In this document: piece by piece, positions 7,451 to 16,361 of the stretch
Layout: every line of letters starts with the position of its first letter
How positions within the stretch are numbered: the stretch's first letter is position 1
Assembly: GCA_964521285.1 (NCBI GenBank)
Contig: CAZFQS010000044.1
Coordinates: 1-17,614 of the forward strand
Reading direction: 5' to 3'
Source of the DNA: G020354785 sp964521285
GTDB lineage: Bacteria > Bacteroidota > Bacteroidia > Bacteroidales > UBA10428
DNA: 17,614 bases
The notes under the pieces: model-generated
What the model was told of the DNA's origin: nothing
Seen by the model: only the letters and a program-made list of their open reading frames with translations
The model's database searches: none
Program-made: the position numbers and the translations under genes

Positions 7451-10255
7451 AAGCTCTTCTAAATGGGCATTAGCTTCTTCAAGTTCTTTTTTTTGAGCCT
7501 GTAATATCTCGGCCTGTTCTTCAATTTGATTTGATCTTTCTTCCAGCAAAGTATTTATCTCATTCAAATTTAAAATTGCAGTTTCAAGTTCTTCCTTCCT
7601 TACTCTTAATTCTTCGGCCTGTTCTTCTATTTGCTGTTGTCTTTCTTCCAGCAGGGCATTTGTTTCATTTAATTCATTTGTCTGATTTACAAGGATTTTA
7701 TTTTTTTCTTCAATTTCCCAGGTTCTCTCCTTAACAACCTTTTCAAGATATATTTTTTGTTTTTTAAGCCTGTTAATCCTGTAGAAATAAAATACAACTG
7801 CTGAGGTTATAATTAGTAATATAGCAGTTATTCTGAACAGCCATGTTTTCCACCATGGGGGAAGAATAATTATTTTAACAGATGTCCCCTCTTCATTCCA
7901 GATACCATCATTATTTGAGGCCTTTACTATGAAAGTGTACTTTCCCGGATTTAAATTTGTGTAAGTTCCTTCTCTTTTGTTTCCAACATAATTCCATTCT
8001 TCTTCGAAACCTTCCATCTTATAGGCGTACTGATTTTTCCCGGGTATTGTAAAATCCATAGCGGCAAAACCAAAAGTAATAACCGACTGATCATAAGATA
8101 ATATCAGTTCCTCTGTTTCTGATATATGTCTTTTAAGAGGGGAACCACTTACTCCTATTCCAACATGTTTATTAAAAATACGAAAGTCGGTAAATACAAC
8201 ATCAGGAGGATTTTTATTTTCCATAATCTTCTCAGGATAAATAACATTAAAACCTTTTATACCACCCATTAAAATTATGTTATTTTTAATGCTTAAGGCA
8301 CTATTTCTATTGAACTCAGTGCTTTGTAAACCATCTTCCTTTGTTAAATTCTTTACTTTACCCTGCTTAAAATCGAACCGGCTAATTCCTTTATTTGTGC
8401 TAATCCAAAGATTACCTGCTTTATGAAAAGCCAGACCTTTGATATCATTATCTGCCAGCCCGTCCTTATCGTAATAACAGATAAAGGATTCATCTTTCGG
8501 ATTAAACCGGCTCAGCCCGTATTGTGTTCCTATCCATACAACAGAGTCATTTTCTGTCAGGATAGTGTTGATATTATTATTGCTCAGACTATTAGTATCA
8601 CCGGGATCATGCAGATAGGTTAAGAACTGACGGTTATCAGTATTAAAAATATTAAAACCGTCATTGGTACCTATTAGTAATCTTGAATCAGAATATCTTT
8701 TGATGTCGGTGACCGTATTACTACTTAAATTACTGTTTTCAGCTGAATATTTTTCGAATGTGTTATTTATTTTATCATAATTTATTAACCCGTTTTGAAA
8801 ACTTCCCAGCCAAAGATGACCATCCTTACTATTGTAGACACAAAAAATATTATCATCCTGAATGCCACTATTCATTTTTGTATATGATTTAAATGACTTA
8901 TTATCCGGGTCAAAGCGACTTAATCCTCCTGCCCATGTTCCAAGCCATATTTGATTTTCGGAATCTTCAACAATAGATAGAATTGCATCACTGACTAGAT
9001 TTGAATTACTCGAATTAAAAGAGACAAATTCCCCTGTTTGTATATTAAAAAGATTCAATCCTCCTCCATCAGTACCTATCCAGATTCTATCGAGATGATC
9101 AACCTGGAAACTCGTTACGGAGTTATGACTCAGGCTGGAAGGCAAGCCGGGGATATGACTGTAATACAGAATAGCATCAGCATTTTTCCTGGAAAAATTA
9201 ATACCGCCTGCCCATGTACCAATCCACATATTACCACTATTATCCTTATAGATTGAATTTATCGATTCGTTATACAAACTGTTAGGATCAAAAGCATTAG
9301 AATGAAAATGATGAAAGATTTCCTTTTCCCTTTCAAACAGGTTTAAACCGTGATTTTCAGTCCCAATCCATAAATTGTCCTGGTCATCCGAATAGAGATA
9401 TAGAATACGGTCCCCTGAAAGGCTCTGACTGTTTTTGGGATTGTGACGGTAGTGTTTAAACCTGGCATCGGGCATTTCATTTAAATTCAGGCTATACAAG
9501 CCCTCACCATAAGTTGCAAACCATAGATTCCCTTTTTTATCTTCAACAATATCCAGAAATGAAAAGTTTTGCAAAGCATTACCGGCTCCCGGGTTATACA
9601 AAAAACGCCTGAAGGTCTGTGTTTCAGCCTGAAACATATTAAGGCCGTTCCATGTACTAATCCATAATTTCCCCCTGCTGTCTATTAATACATGTTCAAT
9701 ATTATTATTACTGAGGCTCTCAGGTTTATCAGGTTCAGTTGTATATTGAATAGCACTGTTATTTATCCGGTCAAAATAAATTAATCCATTATCTGTTGCC
9801 AGCCAGAGATTTCCAATTGAATCTTCTTCGATACATATTACTGCAGATGCCATGCCTAAAAGAGGTGAAGCACTGACAGACATATAATTGACAAATTGAT
9901 CTGTTCCCCAGTCATATAAACACAAGCCCCCGGATGTGCCAACAAGAAGATTATTTTGATGATCTTCAAAGATAAACCATACCCTATTATGGGCAAGACT
10001 TGATAAGTCAGATGATACATTTTTATATATTATAAAATTATGACCATCATAGCGGTTTAAACCATTATATGTGCCTATCCACATAAATCCTTTATGATCC
10101 TGTAAGATACTAGTTACTACTGATGAAGAAAGCCCGTCGTCAGGTGTCATATGCTTGAAGCTAAGATATACAGGCTGACTGTAAATTTTAAATATAAAGT
10201 TTAAAATAGTAAGGACGGAAAAAATTAATAATACTTTCGGGTATGATTTGCTCAT
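6764..10255 (-). CDS. Periplasmic-propeller sensor histidine kinase, no receiver domain (sensor kinase 2)
   Basis: Sensor kinase of 1163 residues. Order: signal peptide or N-terminal membrane segment (about 7-26); 14 two-component propeller repeats (about 35-690, WIGT...GLNRYD units, two seven-bladed propellers); a Y_Y_Y domain (about 735-797); one membrane helix (about 803-824); a long coiled coil with a duplicated 35-residue unit (863-932); HisKA with phospho-acceptor His948 (IIAHDLKNPF); and an ATPase domain with N box NLLTNAIKFT and G boxes DTGIGM and GTGLGL. The protein stops at the normal end of the ATPase domain, so it lacks the receiver and AraC-type helix-turn-helix that Bacteroides hybrid two-component sensors carry, and needs a separate partner regulator. 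The stop is 18 bp before the zinc dehydrogenase, which suggests it senses a substrate of that catabolic operon. The 228-residue kinase core is about 78% identical, without gaps, to that of sensor kinase 3 (hand alignment). Confidence 0.95.
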   Translation of the reverse strand: MSKSYPKVLLIFSVLTILNFIFKIYSQPVYLSFKHMTPDDGLSSSVVTSILQDHKGFMWIGTYNGLNRYDGHNFIIYKNVSSDLSSLAHNRVWFIFEDHQNNLLVGTSGGLCLYDWGTDQFVNYMSVSASPLLGMASAVICIEEDSIGNLWLATDNGLIYFDRINNSAIQYTTEPDKPESLSNNNIEHVLIDSRGKLWISTWNGLNMFQAETQTFRRFLYNPGAGNALQNFSFLDIVEDKKGNLWFATYGEGLYSLNLNEMPDARFKHYRHNPKNSQSLSGDRILYLYSDDQDNLWIGTENHGLNLFEREKEIFHHFHSNAFDPNSLYNESINSIYKDNSGNMWIGTWAGGINFSRKNADAILYYSHIPGLPSSLSHNSVTSFQVDHLDRIWIGTDGGGLNLFNIQTGEFVSFNSSNSNLVSDAILSIVEDSENQIWLGTWAGGLSRFDPDNKSFKSYTKMNSGIQDDNIFCVYNSKDGHLWLGSFQNGLINYDKINNTFEKYSAENSNLSSNTVTDIKRYSDSRLLIGTNDGFNIFNTDNRQFLTYLHDPGDTNSLSNNNINTILTENDSVVWIGTQYGLSRFNPKDESFICYYDKDGLADNDIKGLAFHKAGNLWISTNKGISRFDFKQGKVKNLTKEDGLQSTEFNRNSALSIKNNIILMGGIKGFNVIYPEKIMENKNPPDVVFTDFRIFNKHVGIGVSGSPLKRHISETEELILSYDQSVITFGFAAMDFTIPGKNQYAYKMEGFEEEWNYVGNKREGTYTNLNPGKYTFIVKASNNDGIWNEEGTSVKIIILPPWWKTWLFRITAILLIITSAVVFYFYRINRLKKQKIYLEKVVKERTWEIEEKNKILVNQTNELNETNALLEERQQQIEEQAEELRVRKEELETAILNLNEINTLLEERSNQIEEQAEILQAQKKELEEANAHLEELNSTKDKFFSIIAHDLKNPFNTILGFSELLNIKYNTLSEAKKIKYTEIIYDSSKNIYSLLENLLQWARTQTDKIEFEPINFKLKDLVEQNIILLKKNLTNKKITLRQKITNSCNVYADRNMINAVLRNLLTNAIKFTNIGGDIVISSTEKDGYIEVSIKDTGIGMSKGEISQLFRVDANFSRSGTDGETGTGLGLILCKEFIVKNGGNIWVESTPGKGSRFLFTLPAAK
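7460..7669 (-). repeat. Tandem duplication of a 35-residue coiled-coil unit inside sensor kinase 2
   Basis: Two adjacent 105-bp units (7565-7669 and 7460-7564) encode residues 863-897 and 898-932. Both follow the pattern NExNxLLEER...IEEQAE.L followed by K.EL. Sensor kinases 1 and 3 have only one copy at the same place. Thirty-five residues is exactly five heptads, so the coiled-coil phase between membrane and kinase is kept. Confidence 0.9.
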
Positions 10256-10661
10256 TTTTTAATGACTGTCTACTTAAATATATTTATTGTAATTGCCAGT
10301 AATGTTAATATTGTACGTTAAGAATGAGGGGAAGTTCATAATCTATTAAATACACATAAATTTCTACATTGTGATTTTTAGTGTTTTGTTCATTTTCTAT
10401 TAAAGTTAATAATTATTTTTTTTTATGCTAAATAATACTATAATAAATGGTTATTATGCTGCAGACATTTTACGTACAAAGCTTTTATTCAATGATGCAT
10501 TATTAGAAGGTTACAATTTTTACTATTAAACTAATTGCTGGAATTCCCGCAAATTTTAGGTCACTTTAAATAATTTTTCACTAACTTCCAAATTGAATAT
10601 ATATGTATTAAAAATAATATTCAGATTACTTATAATTAAGTATAATATGAAGTTATAAGAA
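10256..10661. other. 406-bp intergenic region upstream of sensor kinase 2, no gene seen
   Basis: Very AT-rich spacer between the stop of sensor kinase 3 and the start of sensor kinase 2. On the minus strand I found no exact TAnnTTTG -7 box. A T-rich run lies near 10410-10420. A weak AT-only inverted repeat (CTTATAA at 10629-10635, TTATAAG at 10653-10659) sits just downstream of the kinase 3 stop. Its length suggests kinase 2 and the catabolic genes have their own promoter here, but I cannot place it. Confidence 0.5.
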
Positions 10662-11348
10662 TTAACGGGAGGCCGGTATCGTAAACGAAAATATGCTTCC
10701 TTGGCCGGGTGTACTTTCTACCCATATTGTCCCCCCGTTTTTTACTATAAATTCTTTACATAATATCAATCCTAATCCTGTACCTGTTTCTCCGTCAGTA
10801 CCACTTCTGGAAAAGTTAGCATCTACCCTGAATATATTTTTTATTTCTTCCGCCGACATACCAATACCGCTATCCTTAATACTAATTTCAATATGACCGT
10901 CTTTTCTCAGGCTGTTAATGGCAATATCACCTCCACTATGTGTGAATTTTATAGCATTGGTAAGGAGGTTCCGGATAACAGTGTTAATCATATTACGGTC
11001 TGCATAAACATCACAGGAATCTTCAATCTTATGTTCTATATTTATTTTTTTAGTTGTAATATTTTCTTTTAACAGGTTTAGGTTCTGTTCCACTAATTGT
11101 TTCAGGCTAAAAACTATCGGTTCAAATGCTATTTTATCCGTTTGTGTCCTTGCCCATTGCAGGAGGTTTTCCAACAAATTATAAATGTTTTTTGAAGAAC
11201 TGAAAATAACTTCCAGATACCTGAGCTTTTTTTCTTCTGACAGTCTATTATACTTCATATTTAATAATTCCGAAAAACCAAGAATGGTATTGAAAGGATT
11301 TTTAAGGTCGTGTGCAATGATTGAAAAGAATTTATCTTTTGTAGAATT
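10662..11348 (-). repeat. Paralogous kinase-core segment, copy in sensor kinase 3
   Basis: Partner of 6764-7450: the same 687 bp length, gap-free alignment and same orientation. The propeller halves of the two genes have diverged much further than this kinase half. Confidence 0.88.
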
Positions 11349-13757
11349 AAGTTCTTTTAAGTGGGCGTTTACTTCTTCGAGGTTTTCTTTCTGAGTCATT
11401 AACTCTTCGGTTTGCTCTTCAATTTTCAGTTGTCGTTCCTCCAGAAGAGTATTTGTTTCATTTAATTCGGCAGCCTGTTTAGTAAGCATTCTGTTTTTTT
11501 CTTCGATTTCCCCGGTTCTTTCTTTAACCAGTTTTTCAAGATCTATTTTTTGTTTATTAAGCTGGCTGACACGGTAAAAGTAAAATCCGGCAAGCAATGC
11601 CAGGACAAATAATAAAGCAGCTATTTTAAATACCAGGGTTTGCCACCATGGCGGGCGAATAGTAATTGCAATAGATCTTCCCTCTTCATTCCAGATGCCG
11701 TCATTATTGGAAGCTTTAACCCTGAAAAGATAAGATCCCGGATCCAGATTTGTAAATGTTACTTCCCTTCTTGAACCAACATGATTCCATTCCTTATCAA
11801 ATCCTTCCAGTTGATAGGCATATTGATTCTTTTCTGAATTTAAATAATTTAATGCCGTATACCTGAATGTAATTACAGACTGTTTGTGGGTAAGAACAAT
11901 TTTGTCGGTTTCAGTAATTGATTTGGTTAATGGTGAACCCTCTTCATTGATTTGCACTTCTTTAAAGTATATTAACAAGTCGGTAATATATACGGGAGGT
12001 TCAAATTTGTTATCCTGGATGTCATCAGGATAAAAGGAGTTATATCCATTTAATCCCCCAAAGTACATTTTCCCGGAGCTGCTCATGAAATATGATCCGT
12101 GAATAAATTGATTTCCCTGTAATCCATCCAACAAGTCCAAATTTTTAATGGTTTTGGAAACATGATTAAACCTTGTAATTCCCTTGTTTGTGCTTAACCA
12201 TAGATTATTCTTATTATCTATTAATATTCCGTTGAAAACATCATTTGGCAGTCCGTCTGCAATTGTAAAAACTGTAAAGCTCTGCGTGTTTCTGTCAAAG
12301 TAATTTAAACCTTTTGCTGTACCAACCCAGATATTTTTCAGGCTGTCTTCAGCAAAAGAATAAATCCAGTTATTACTTAAGCTCCCCGGATTATTATTCC
12401 TGACATAATTACGGAAAGTATTATTTTCCGGATCAAATATGCTTAGTCCCCCATAGGTTCCTATCCATAAATATCCGTAACTGTCTTCGAAAATTTTTAA
12501 ACACCAGTTTCTGACAAGAGAATTTGGGCCTCCCTGCTTGTAATGTATAAATGAGTTAGTCTCAGGATCAAATCTGTTTAATCCTCCTCCGTTAGTAGCT
12601 ATCCATATATTATCATTTTTATCTATACAGATATCTCTGACATCATTGTCACTCAGGCTCGCCGGATTTGCGGGTTCGTGTTTATAACTTTTTATTTTAC
12701 CGGTTTTCCGGTCAATAACATTTATTCCATGCAAATAACCTCCTATCCAGATTTTACCATTTTTATCCTCTGCAATTGTTAAAACAGAATTTCCATTTAT
12801 CGAATTTGGTTTACCNNNNNNNNNNNNNNNNNNNNNNNNNNNNNNNNNNNNNNNNNNNNNNNNNNNNNNNNNNNNNNNNNNNNNNNNNNNNNNNNNNNNN
12901 NNNNNNNNNNNNNNNTGTTTACAGTCTGTATAAATACAAATTATGTTATTGGAGTTGATCCATTGCTTGTTTCCATCTGCTCTGATAAAATTTACTTCAG
13001 ACAAATCTGATTTTATAATATAGATTCCGTTATCTGTCCCAATCCATATATTACCATCGTCAAGTTCGACAATTGTGAATATCTTGTCTGTTATTTTAAT
13101 CGACCCCTTTGAAACAGGACTTGCAATAAGTTTTTCATTACTTAAATCATATGCAAATAGTCCGAATGTAATCGAACCTATCCAGATCCTGTTATTTCTG
13201 TCTTTAAGGTAAGTCCTGATACCTTCTTTCTGAAATCTGCTGTATTCATCAATGTTGTTTAAATAATTTGTGAATCCGCTGATAAGAGTATCATAAATAA
13301 AAATGTCTGCAGCGGTAACTATCAGAATATTTCCTTTATCATCCTCTACTATGTCACGTACATAGTCCTGGTACAAAACGGTATTGTCTTCCTGTATGAA
13401 AGGAACATGTTCAAAATACAATAAATCACGTTTGAAAATATCTATACCATTGTCAGTTGCAATCCATAGCTGTCCCCTGGAATCTTCCTTTACTTTAAAT
13501 ACGGAATTGCCAGCTAAACTTAAAGTGTCATTTATATTATTGAAAAATATCTTGAAGTCATATCCATCAAACATATTTAATCCGTCATCTGTGCCGAACC
13601 ATAAAAATCCCTTACTGTCCTGGAAAACACAGTGAACGGTGTTGTTAGACAATCCGTCTGCAGTGGTTAAATGAGAGAAGTTCAGGTTTAAGTTATTTGA
13701 AAAACCTGCCTGACTTAAAGTGATAATTATCACCGAAAAAATTAACTTAATTTTCAT
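10662..13757 (-). CDS. Periplasmic-propeller sensor histidine kinase, no receiver domain (sensor kinase 3, contains assembly gap)
   Basis: Third sensor kinase of the same build; 1031 codons as assembled, counting 34 unknown residues across an N gap. It starts at ATG 13757 with a clear signal peptide (about 1-20, ending near SQAGFS). Five propeller repeats are visible before the gap and six after it. Next come a Y_Y_Y domain (to about residue 700), a membrane helix (about 706-728), a coiled coil with a single NETNTLLEER unit, HisKA with phospho-acceptor His816 in the assembled numbering, and an ATPase domain with N box NLLTNAIKFT and G boxes DSGIGM and GTGLGL. It ends there: no receiver, no DNA-binding domain. 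Reading frame is the same on both sides of the gap, so the gene is probably intact. It is divergent from the PBP gene (208 bp between starts). A TATTTTTG on the minus strand (complement of 13918-13925) could be its -7 box, but no good upstream TTTG partner was found. Confidence 0.93.
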   Translation of the reverse strand: MKIKLIFSVIIITLSQAGFSNNLNLNFSHLTTADGLSNNTVHCVFQDSKGFLWFGTDDGLNMFDGYDFKIFFNNINDTLSLAGNSVFKVKEDSRGQLWIATDNGIDIFKRDLLYFEHVPFIQEDNTVLYQDYVRDIVEDDKGNILIVTAADIFIYDTLISGFTNYLNNIDEYSRFQKEGIRTYLKDRNNRIWIGSITFGLFAYDLSNEKLIASPVSKGSIKITDKIFTIVELDDGNIWIGTDNGIYIIKSDLSEVNFIRADGNKQWINSNNIICIYTDCKXXXXXXXXXXXXXXXXXXXXXXXXXXXXXXXXXXGKPNSINGNSVLTIAEDKNGKIWIGGYLHGINVIDRKTGKIKSYKHEPANPASLSDNDVRDICIDKNDNIWIATNGGGLNRFDPETNSFIHYKQGGPNSLVRNWCLKIFEDSYGYLWIGTYGGLSIFDPENNTFRNYVRNNNPGSLSNNWIYSFAEDSLKNIWVGTAKGLNYFDRNTQSFTVFTIADGLPNDVFNGILIDNKNNLWLSTNKGITRFNHVSKTIKNLDLLDGLQGNQFIHGSYFMSSSGKMYFGGLNGYNSFYPDDIQDNKFEPPVYITDLLIYFKEVQINEEGSPLTKSITETDKIVLTHKQSVITFRYTALNYLNSEKNQYAYQLEGFDKEWNHVGSRREVTFTNLDPGSYLFRVKASNNDGIWNEEGRSIAITIRPPWWQTLVFKIAALLFVLALLAGFYFYRVSQLNKQKIDLEKLVKERTGEIEEKNRMLTKQAAELNETNTLLEERQLKIEEQTEELMTQKENLEEVNAHLKELNSTKDKFFSIIAHDLKNPFNTILGFSELLNMKYNRLSEEKKLRYLEVIFSSSKNIYNLLENLLQWARTQTDKIAFEPIVFSLKQLVEQNLNLLKENITTKKINIEHKIEDSCDVYADRNMINTVIRNLLTNAIKFTHSGGDIAINSLRKDGHIEISIKDSGIGMSAEEIKNIFRVDANFSRSGTDGETGTGLGLILCKEFIVKNGGTIWVESTPGQGSIFSFTIPASR
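12816..12915. other. Scaffold gap of exactly 100 N inside sensor kinase 3
   Basis: One hundred consecutive N, a usual placeholder for unknown length. It replaces propeller sequence between NIICIYTDCK and GKPNSINGNS. Repetitive blade sequence, shared with two neighbouring paralogs, probably broke the assembly. Confidence 0.98.
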
Positions 13758-13848
13758 GCCGGATGAAATATTAAATATAATTATTTACATGCGAATTCTG
13801 TTAAAAAGAATGTCTTTCTTAATTAAAGTTAAAAAATATTTTCCTGGT

Positions 13849-13881
13849 TTTGATCAATTTTTAAAGTTAATTATAGATTTG
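13849..13881 (+). promoter_or_regulatory. Probable Bacteroidota-type promoter for the PBP gene
   Basis: TTTG at 13849-13852, a 21-nt spacer, then TAGATTTG at 13874-13881, matching the TTTG / TAnnTTTG form known for the primary sigma factor of Bacteroidota. It implies a start point near 13888 and a leader of about 78 nt before ATG 13966. Confidence 0.55.
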
Positions 13882-13965
13882 TTTTCAGTCATACTAAAAA
13901 ATTATTTGATATTTGTACAAAAATATTATCCGGACTTTAATTAACGGAATTATAAACTTCAGGTA

Positions 13966-16272
13966 ATGCCTATAAGAAGAAAAAAATCAAAACATGCATT
14001 ATTAAAAAATAAAATTCGTCTATACTTAATATACGGAATAACAGGTATTGCAGCTTTTATATTTATCTTGTTTTCATTTGTTTATATAGGAGTTTTTGGC
14101 CGTATTCCTTCTAATAAAGAGTTAAAAAACATACAAAATTACCTTGCGTCGGAGATTTATTCCGCTGATAATGTACTTCTTGGAAAATATTATATACAAA
14201 ATCGCACTAATGTAAACTATGAAGATATTCCGCAATACCTGATTGATGCTCTTATTTCTACTGAAGATGTCAGGTTTTACAGGCATAATGGGATTGACAA
14301 GAGGAGTATTTTAAGGGTACTGTTAAAGACTATTTTACTTCAAAAGGAAAGTTCGGGTGGAGGCAGTACAATTACTCAGCAGCTGGCCAAAAACCTTTAC
14401 AGCAGGAAAAAATTTTCAATCCTGACAACACCGGTAAATAAATTCAGGGAAATGATTATAGCTGTGAGGCTGGAAAAGGCATATGAGAAAAAGGATATTC
14501 TTGAGCTTTATCTTAACACGGTCTCATTTGGTGAAAATACATATGGTATAGAAACAGCTTCAAATAGATTTTTTAATAAACACCCTGCAAATTTAAGAAT
14601 TGAAGAGGCAGCATTATTAATAGGTATGCTTAAGGGTACACATATTTATAATCCCAAGAATCAGACAGTAAAAGCTTTGCACAGACGTAATATTGTTTTA
14701 AGCCAGATGGTGAAATATGATTATCTGGAGACAGAAAGTGCAGACTCATTAAAAAAGCTCCCTTTAAGGCTCAATTACAAAAAGATTACTCATAATGAGG
14801 GTCTTGCTCCATATTTCAGGGAGTTTTTAAGGCTGCAATTGCTGGATTTCTTTAAAAACCATCCTCAGGAAGATGGAACCAGCTATAATATTTATACTGA
14901 CGGATTAAAGATTTATACTACCCTTAATTCTGATTTACAGGCTTATGCCGAGGAGGCTGTTAAGAATCATATGTCAAAGGTTCAGAGAGAATTTGATCAG
15001 CATTGGAAAAACAGGGAACCATGGGGGAAAAATGAAGCAATATTAATGAATCAGATAAAGAAATCAGCAAGATACAATAGCCTGAATAACAAAGGAATGA
15101 GTCATGATGACATAATGAAGGTCTTTAATACACCTGTCAGTATGCAGATTTTTACCTGGAACGGGATTTCAGAAAGAACAATGACACCCCTGGATTCAGT
15201 TAAACATTACTTCAAATTCCTTCATGCAGGTTTCATTGCTATGGAGTCAAAGACAGGTTATATTCGGGCGTGGGTAGGAGGAATAAACCACAGGTATTTT
15301 CAATATGATCATGTTAATTCACGAAGACAAGTCGGTTCAACATTTAAACCTTTTGTTTATGTTGCTGCTCTTGAAAATGGTCATAAGCCGTGTGACTATA
15401 TACCTAACGACTCGGTAGTATACAAGGATTATAATAACTGGACGCCCAGGAATGCTGACAGATCTTATGGTGGCTATTATTCATTAAACGGGGGTCTGAC
15501 ATATTCAGTAAATACGGTAAGTGTAAATCTTCTGATGAAAACAGGAATTAAAGAAGTTATTCGGCTGGCACATGAAATGGGAATAACGGGTAATTTGCCT
15601 GAAGTACCTTCTTTAGCGCTGGGTACAGGTGAAATGTCACTTTTTGATTTGATAAAAGCCTACAATGTTTTTATTAATAAGGGCAGACTGGTAGAAACTG
15701 TGTTTTTGAGAAGGATAGAAGATAAAAACGGAACTGTTTTATATGAATCAAAACGACAAATTTCTGAAAAACAGATTATTTCGCAGGAGAACGCTGAAAT
15801 AATGATACAGATGTTAAGGAATGTAGTTAATAATGGCACAGCCTCGACATTGCGAACTGTCTATGGTTTTGATAACGATATAGCTGGTAAGACAGGCACT
15901 ACTCAAAAGCATACTGACGGATGGTTTATCGGGTTCACCCCTGATCTTATAGCAGGTGCATGGGTAGGAGGTGACAATCCTGTCATTCGTTTTCGCTCAC
16001 TAGGGTACGGACAGGGTGCATATACAGCATTGCCAATATGGGCAGGATTTATGAAGAGGATTTATGCAAATCCATTGTACGGGTTATCTAAAAATGCAGG
16101 TTTTGATATTTCCTATGATGCTATAGCACAATTTGGCTGTCCTGATTACAGAGATGATAAATATGACTCAATATGGGAATATATGCGCGAACGTGATGAG
16201 AAAATTATTGACCTGATAAAACGTATTTTTAAGAAAAAAGACAGAAGAAGAAGAGATGATGATTTTGATTAA
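13966..16272 (+). CDS. mrcA: Class A penicillin-binding protein (PBP1A type), peptidoglycan glycosyltransferase/transpeptidase
   Basis: Bifunctional cell-wall synthase of 768 residues that polymerises lipid II into glycan strands and cross-links the peptides in the periplasm. A short basic cytoplasmic N-terminus and one membrane helix (about 18-44) anchor it. The GT51 domain shows STEDVRFYRHNG with catalytic Glu100, the GGGSTITQQLAKN motif (131-143), then the EKKDILELYLN and FGENTYGIETAS motifs. The transpeptidase domain has the three penicillin-binding motifs: Ser458-T-F-Lys461, Ser514-V-Asn516 and Lys642-T-G-T. The C-terminal tail is highly charged (lysine/arginine run, then aspartates). 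All catalytic residues are present, so it should be active. A weak AGG lies just before the ATG. It is divergent from sensor kinase 3 and shows no sign of belonging to the sugar operon. Confidence 0.96.
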   Translation: MPIRRKKSKHALLKNKIRLYLIYGITGIAAFIFILFSFVYIGVFGRIPSNKELKNIQNYLASEIYSADNVLLGKYYIQNRTNVNYEDIPQYLIDALISTEDVRFYRHNGIDKRSILRVLLKTILLQKESSGGGSTITQQLAKNLYSRKKFSILTTPVNKFREMIIAVRLEKAYEKKDILELYLNTVSFGENTYGIETASNRFFNKHPANLRIEEAALLIGMLKGTHIYNPKNQTVKALHRRNIVLSQMVKYDYLETESADSLKKLPLRLNYKKITHNEGLAPYFREFLRLQLLDFFKNHPQEDGTSYNIYTDGLKIYTTLNSDLQAYAEEAVKNHMSKVQREFDQHWKNREPWGKNEAILMNQIKKSARYNSLNNKGMSHDDIMKVFNTPVSMQIFTWNGISERTMTPLDSVKHYFKFLHAGFIAMESKTGYIRAWVGGINHRYFQYDHVNSRRQVGSTFKPFVYVAALENGHKPCDYIPNDSVVYKDYNNWTPRNADRSYGGYYSLNGGLTYSVNTVSVNLLMKTGIKEVIRLAHEMGITGNLPEVPSLALGTGEMSLFDLIKAYNVFINKGRLVETVFLRRIEDKNGTVLYESKRQISEKQIISQENAEIMIQMLRNVVNNGTASTLRTVYGFDNDIAGKTGTTQKHTDGWFIGFTPDLIAGAWVGGDNPVIRFRSLGYGQGAYTALPIWAGFMKRIYANPLYGLSKNAGFDISYDAIAQFGCPDYRDDKYDSIWEYMRERDEKIIDLIKRIFKKKDRRRRDDDFD

Positions 16273-16361
16273 AAGGTGATTCTCAGGGATTGCAAAAAAT
16301 GATAGTCAGCCAGACATTGAAATTGTTAATTTAAAATCGGCGCCATTAAAAAAAATTAGAA

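Noticed and set aside
10629..10659. Inverted repeat CTTATAA / TTATAAG after sensor kinase 3 as a terminator
   Set aside because: Stem is only A/T with a long loop and no adjacent T-run; too weak to call.
1..13757. Propeller WIGT repeats as a CRISPR or other DNA repeat array
   Set aside because: They are degenerate protein-level repeats of about 45-50 codons in frame, explained by the beta-propeller blades.
13720..13944. 74-codon plus-strand ORF in the divergent promoter region
   Set aside because: Low-complexity, hydrophobic, overlaps the start of sensor kinase 3 and covers the likely PBP promoter; no family resemblance.
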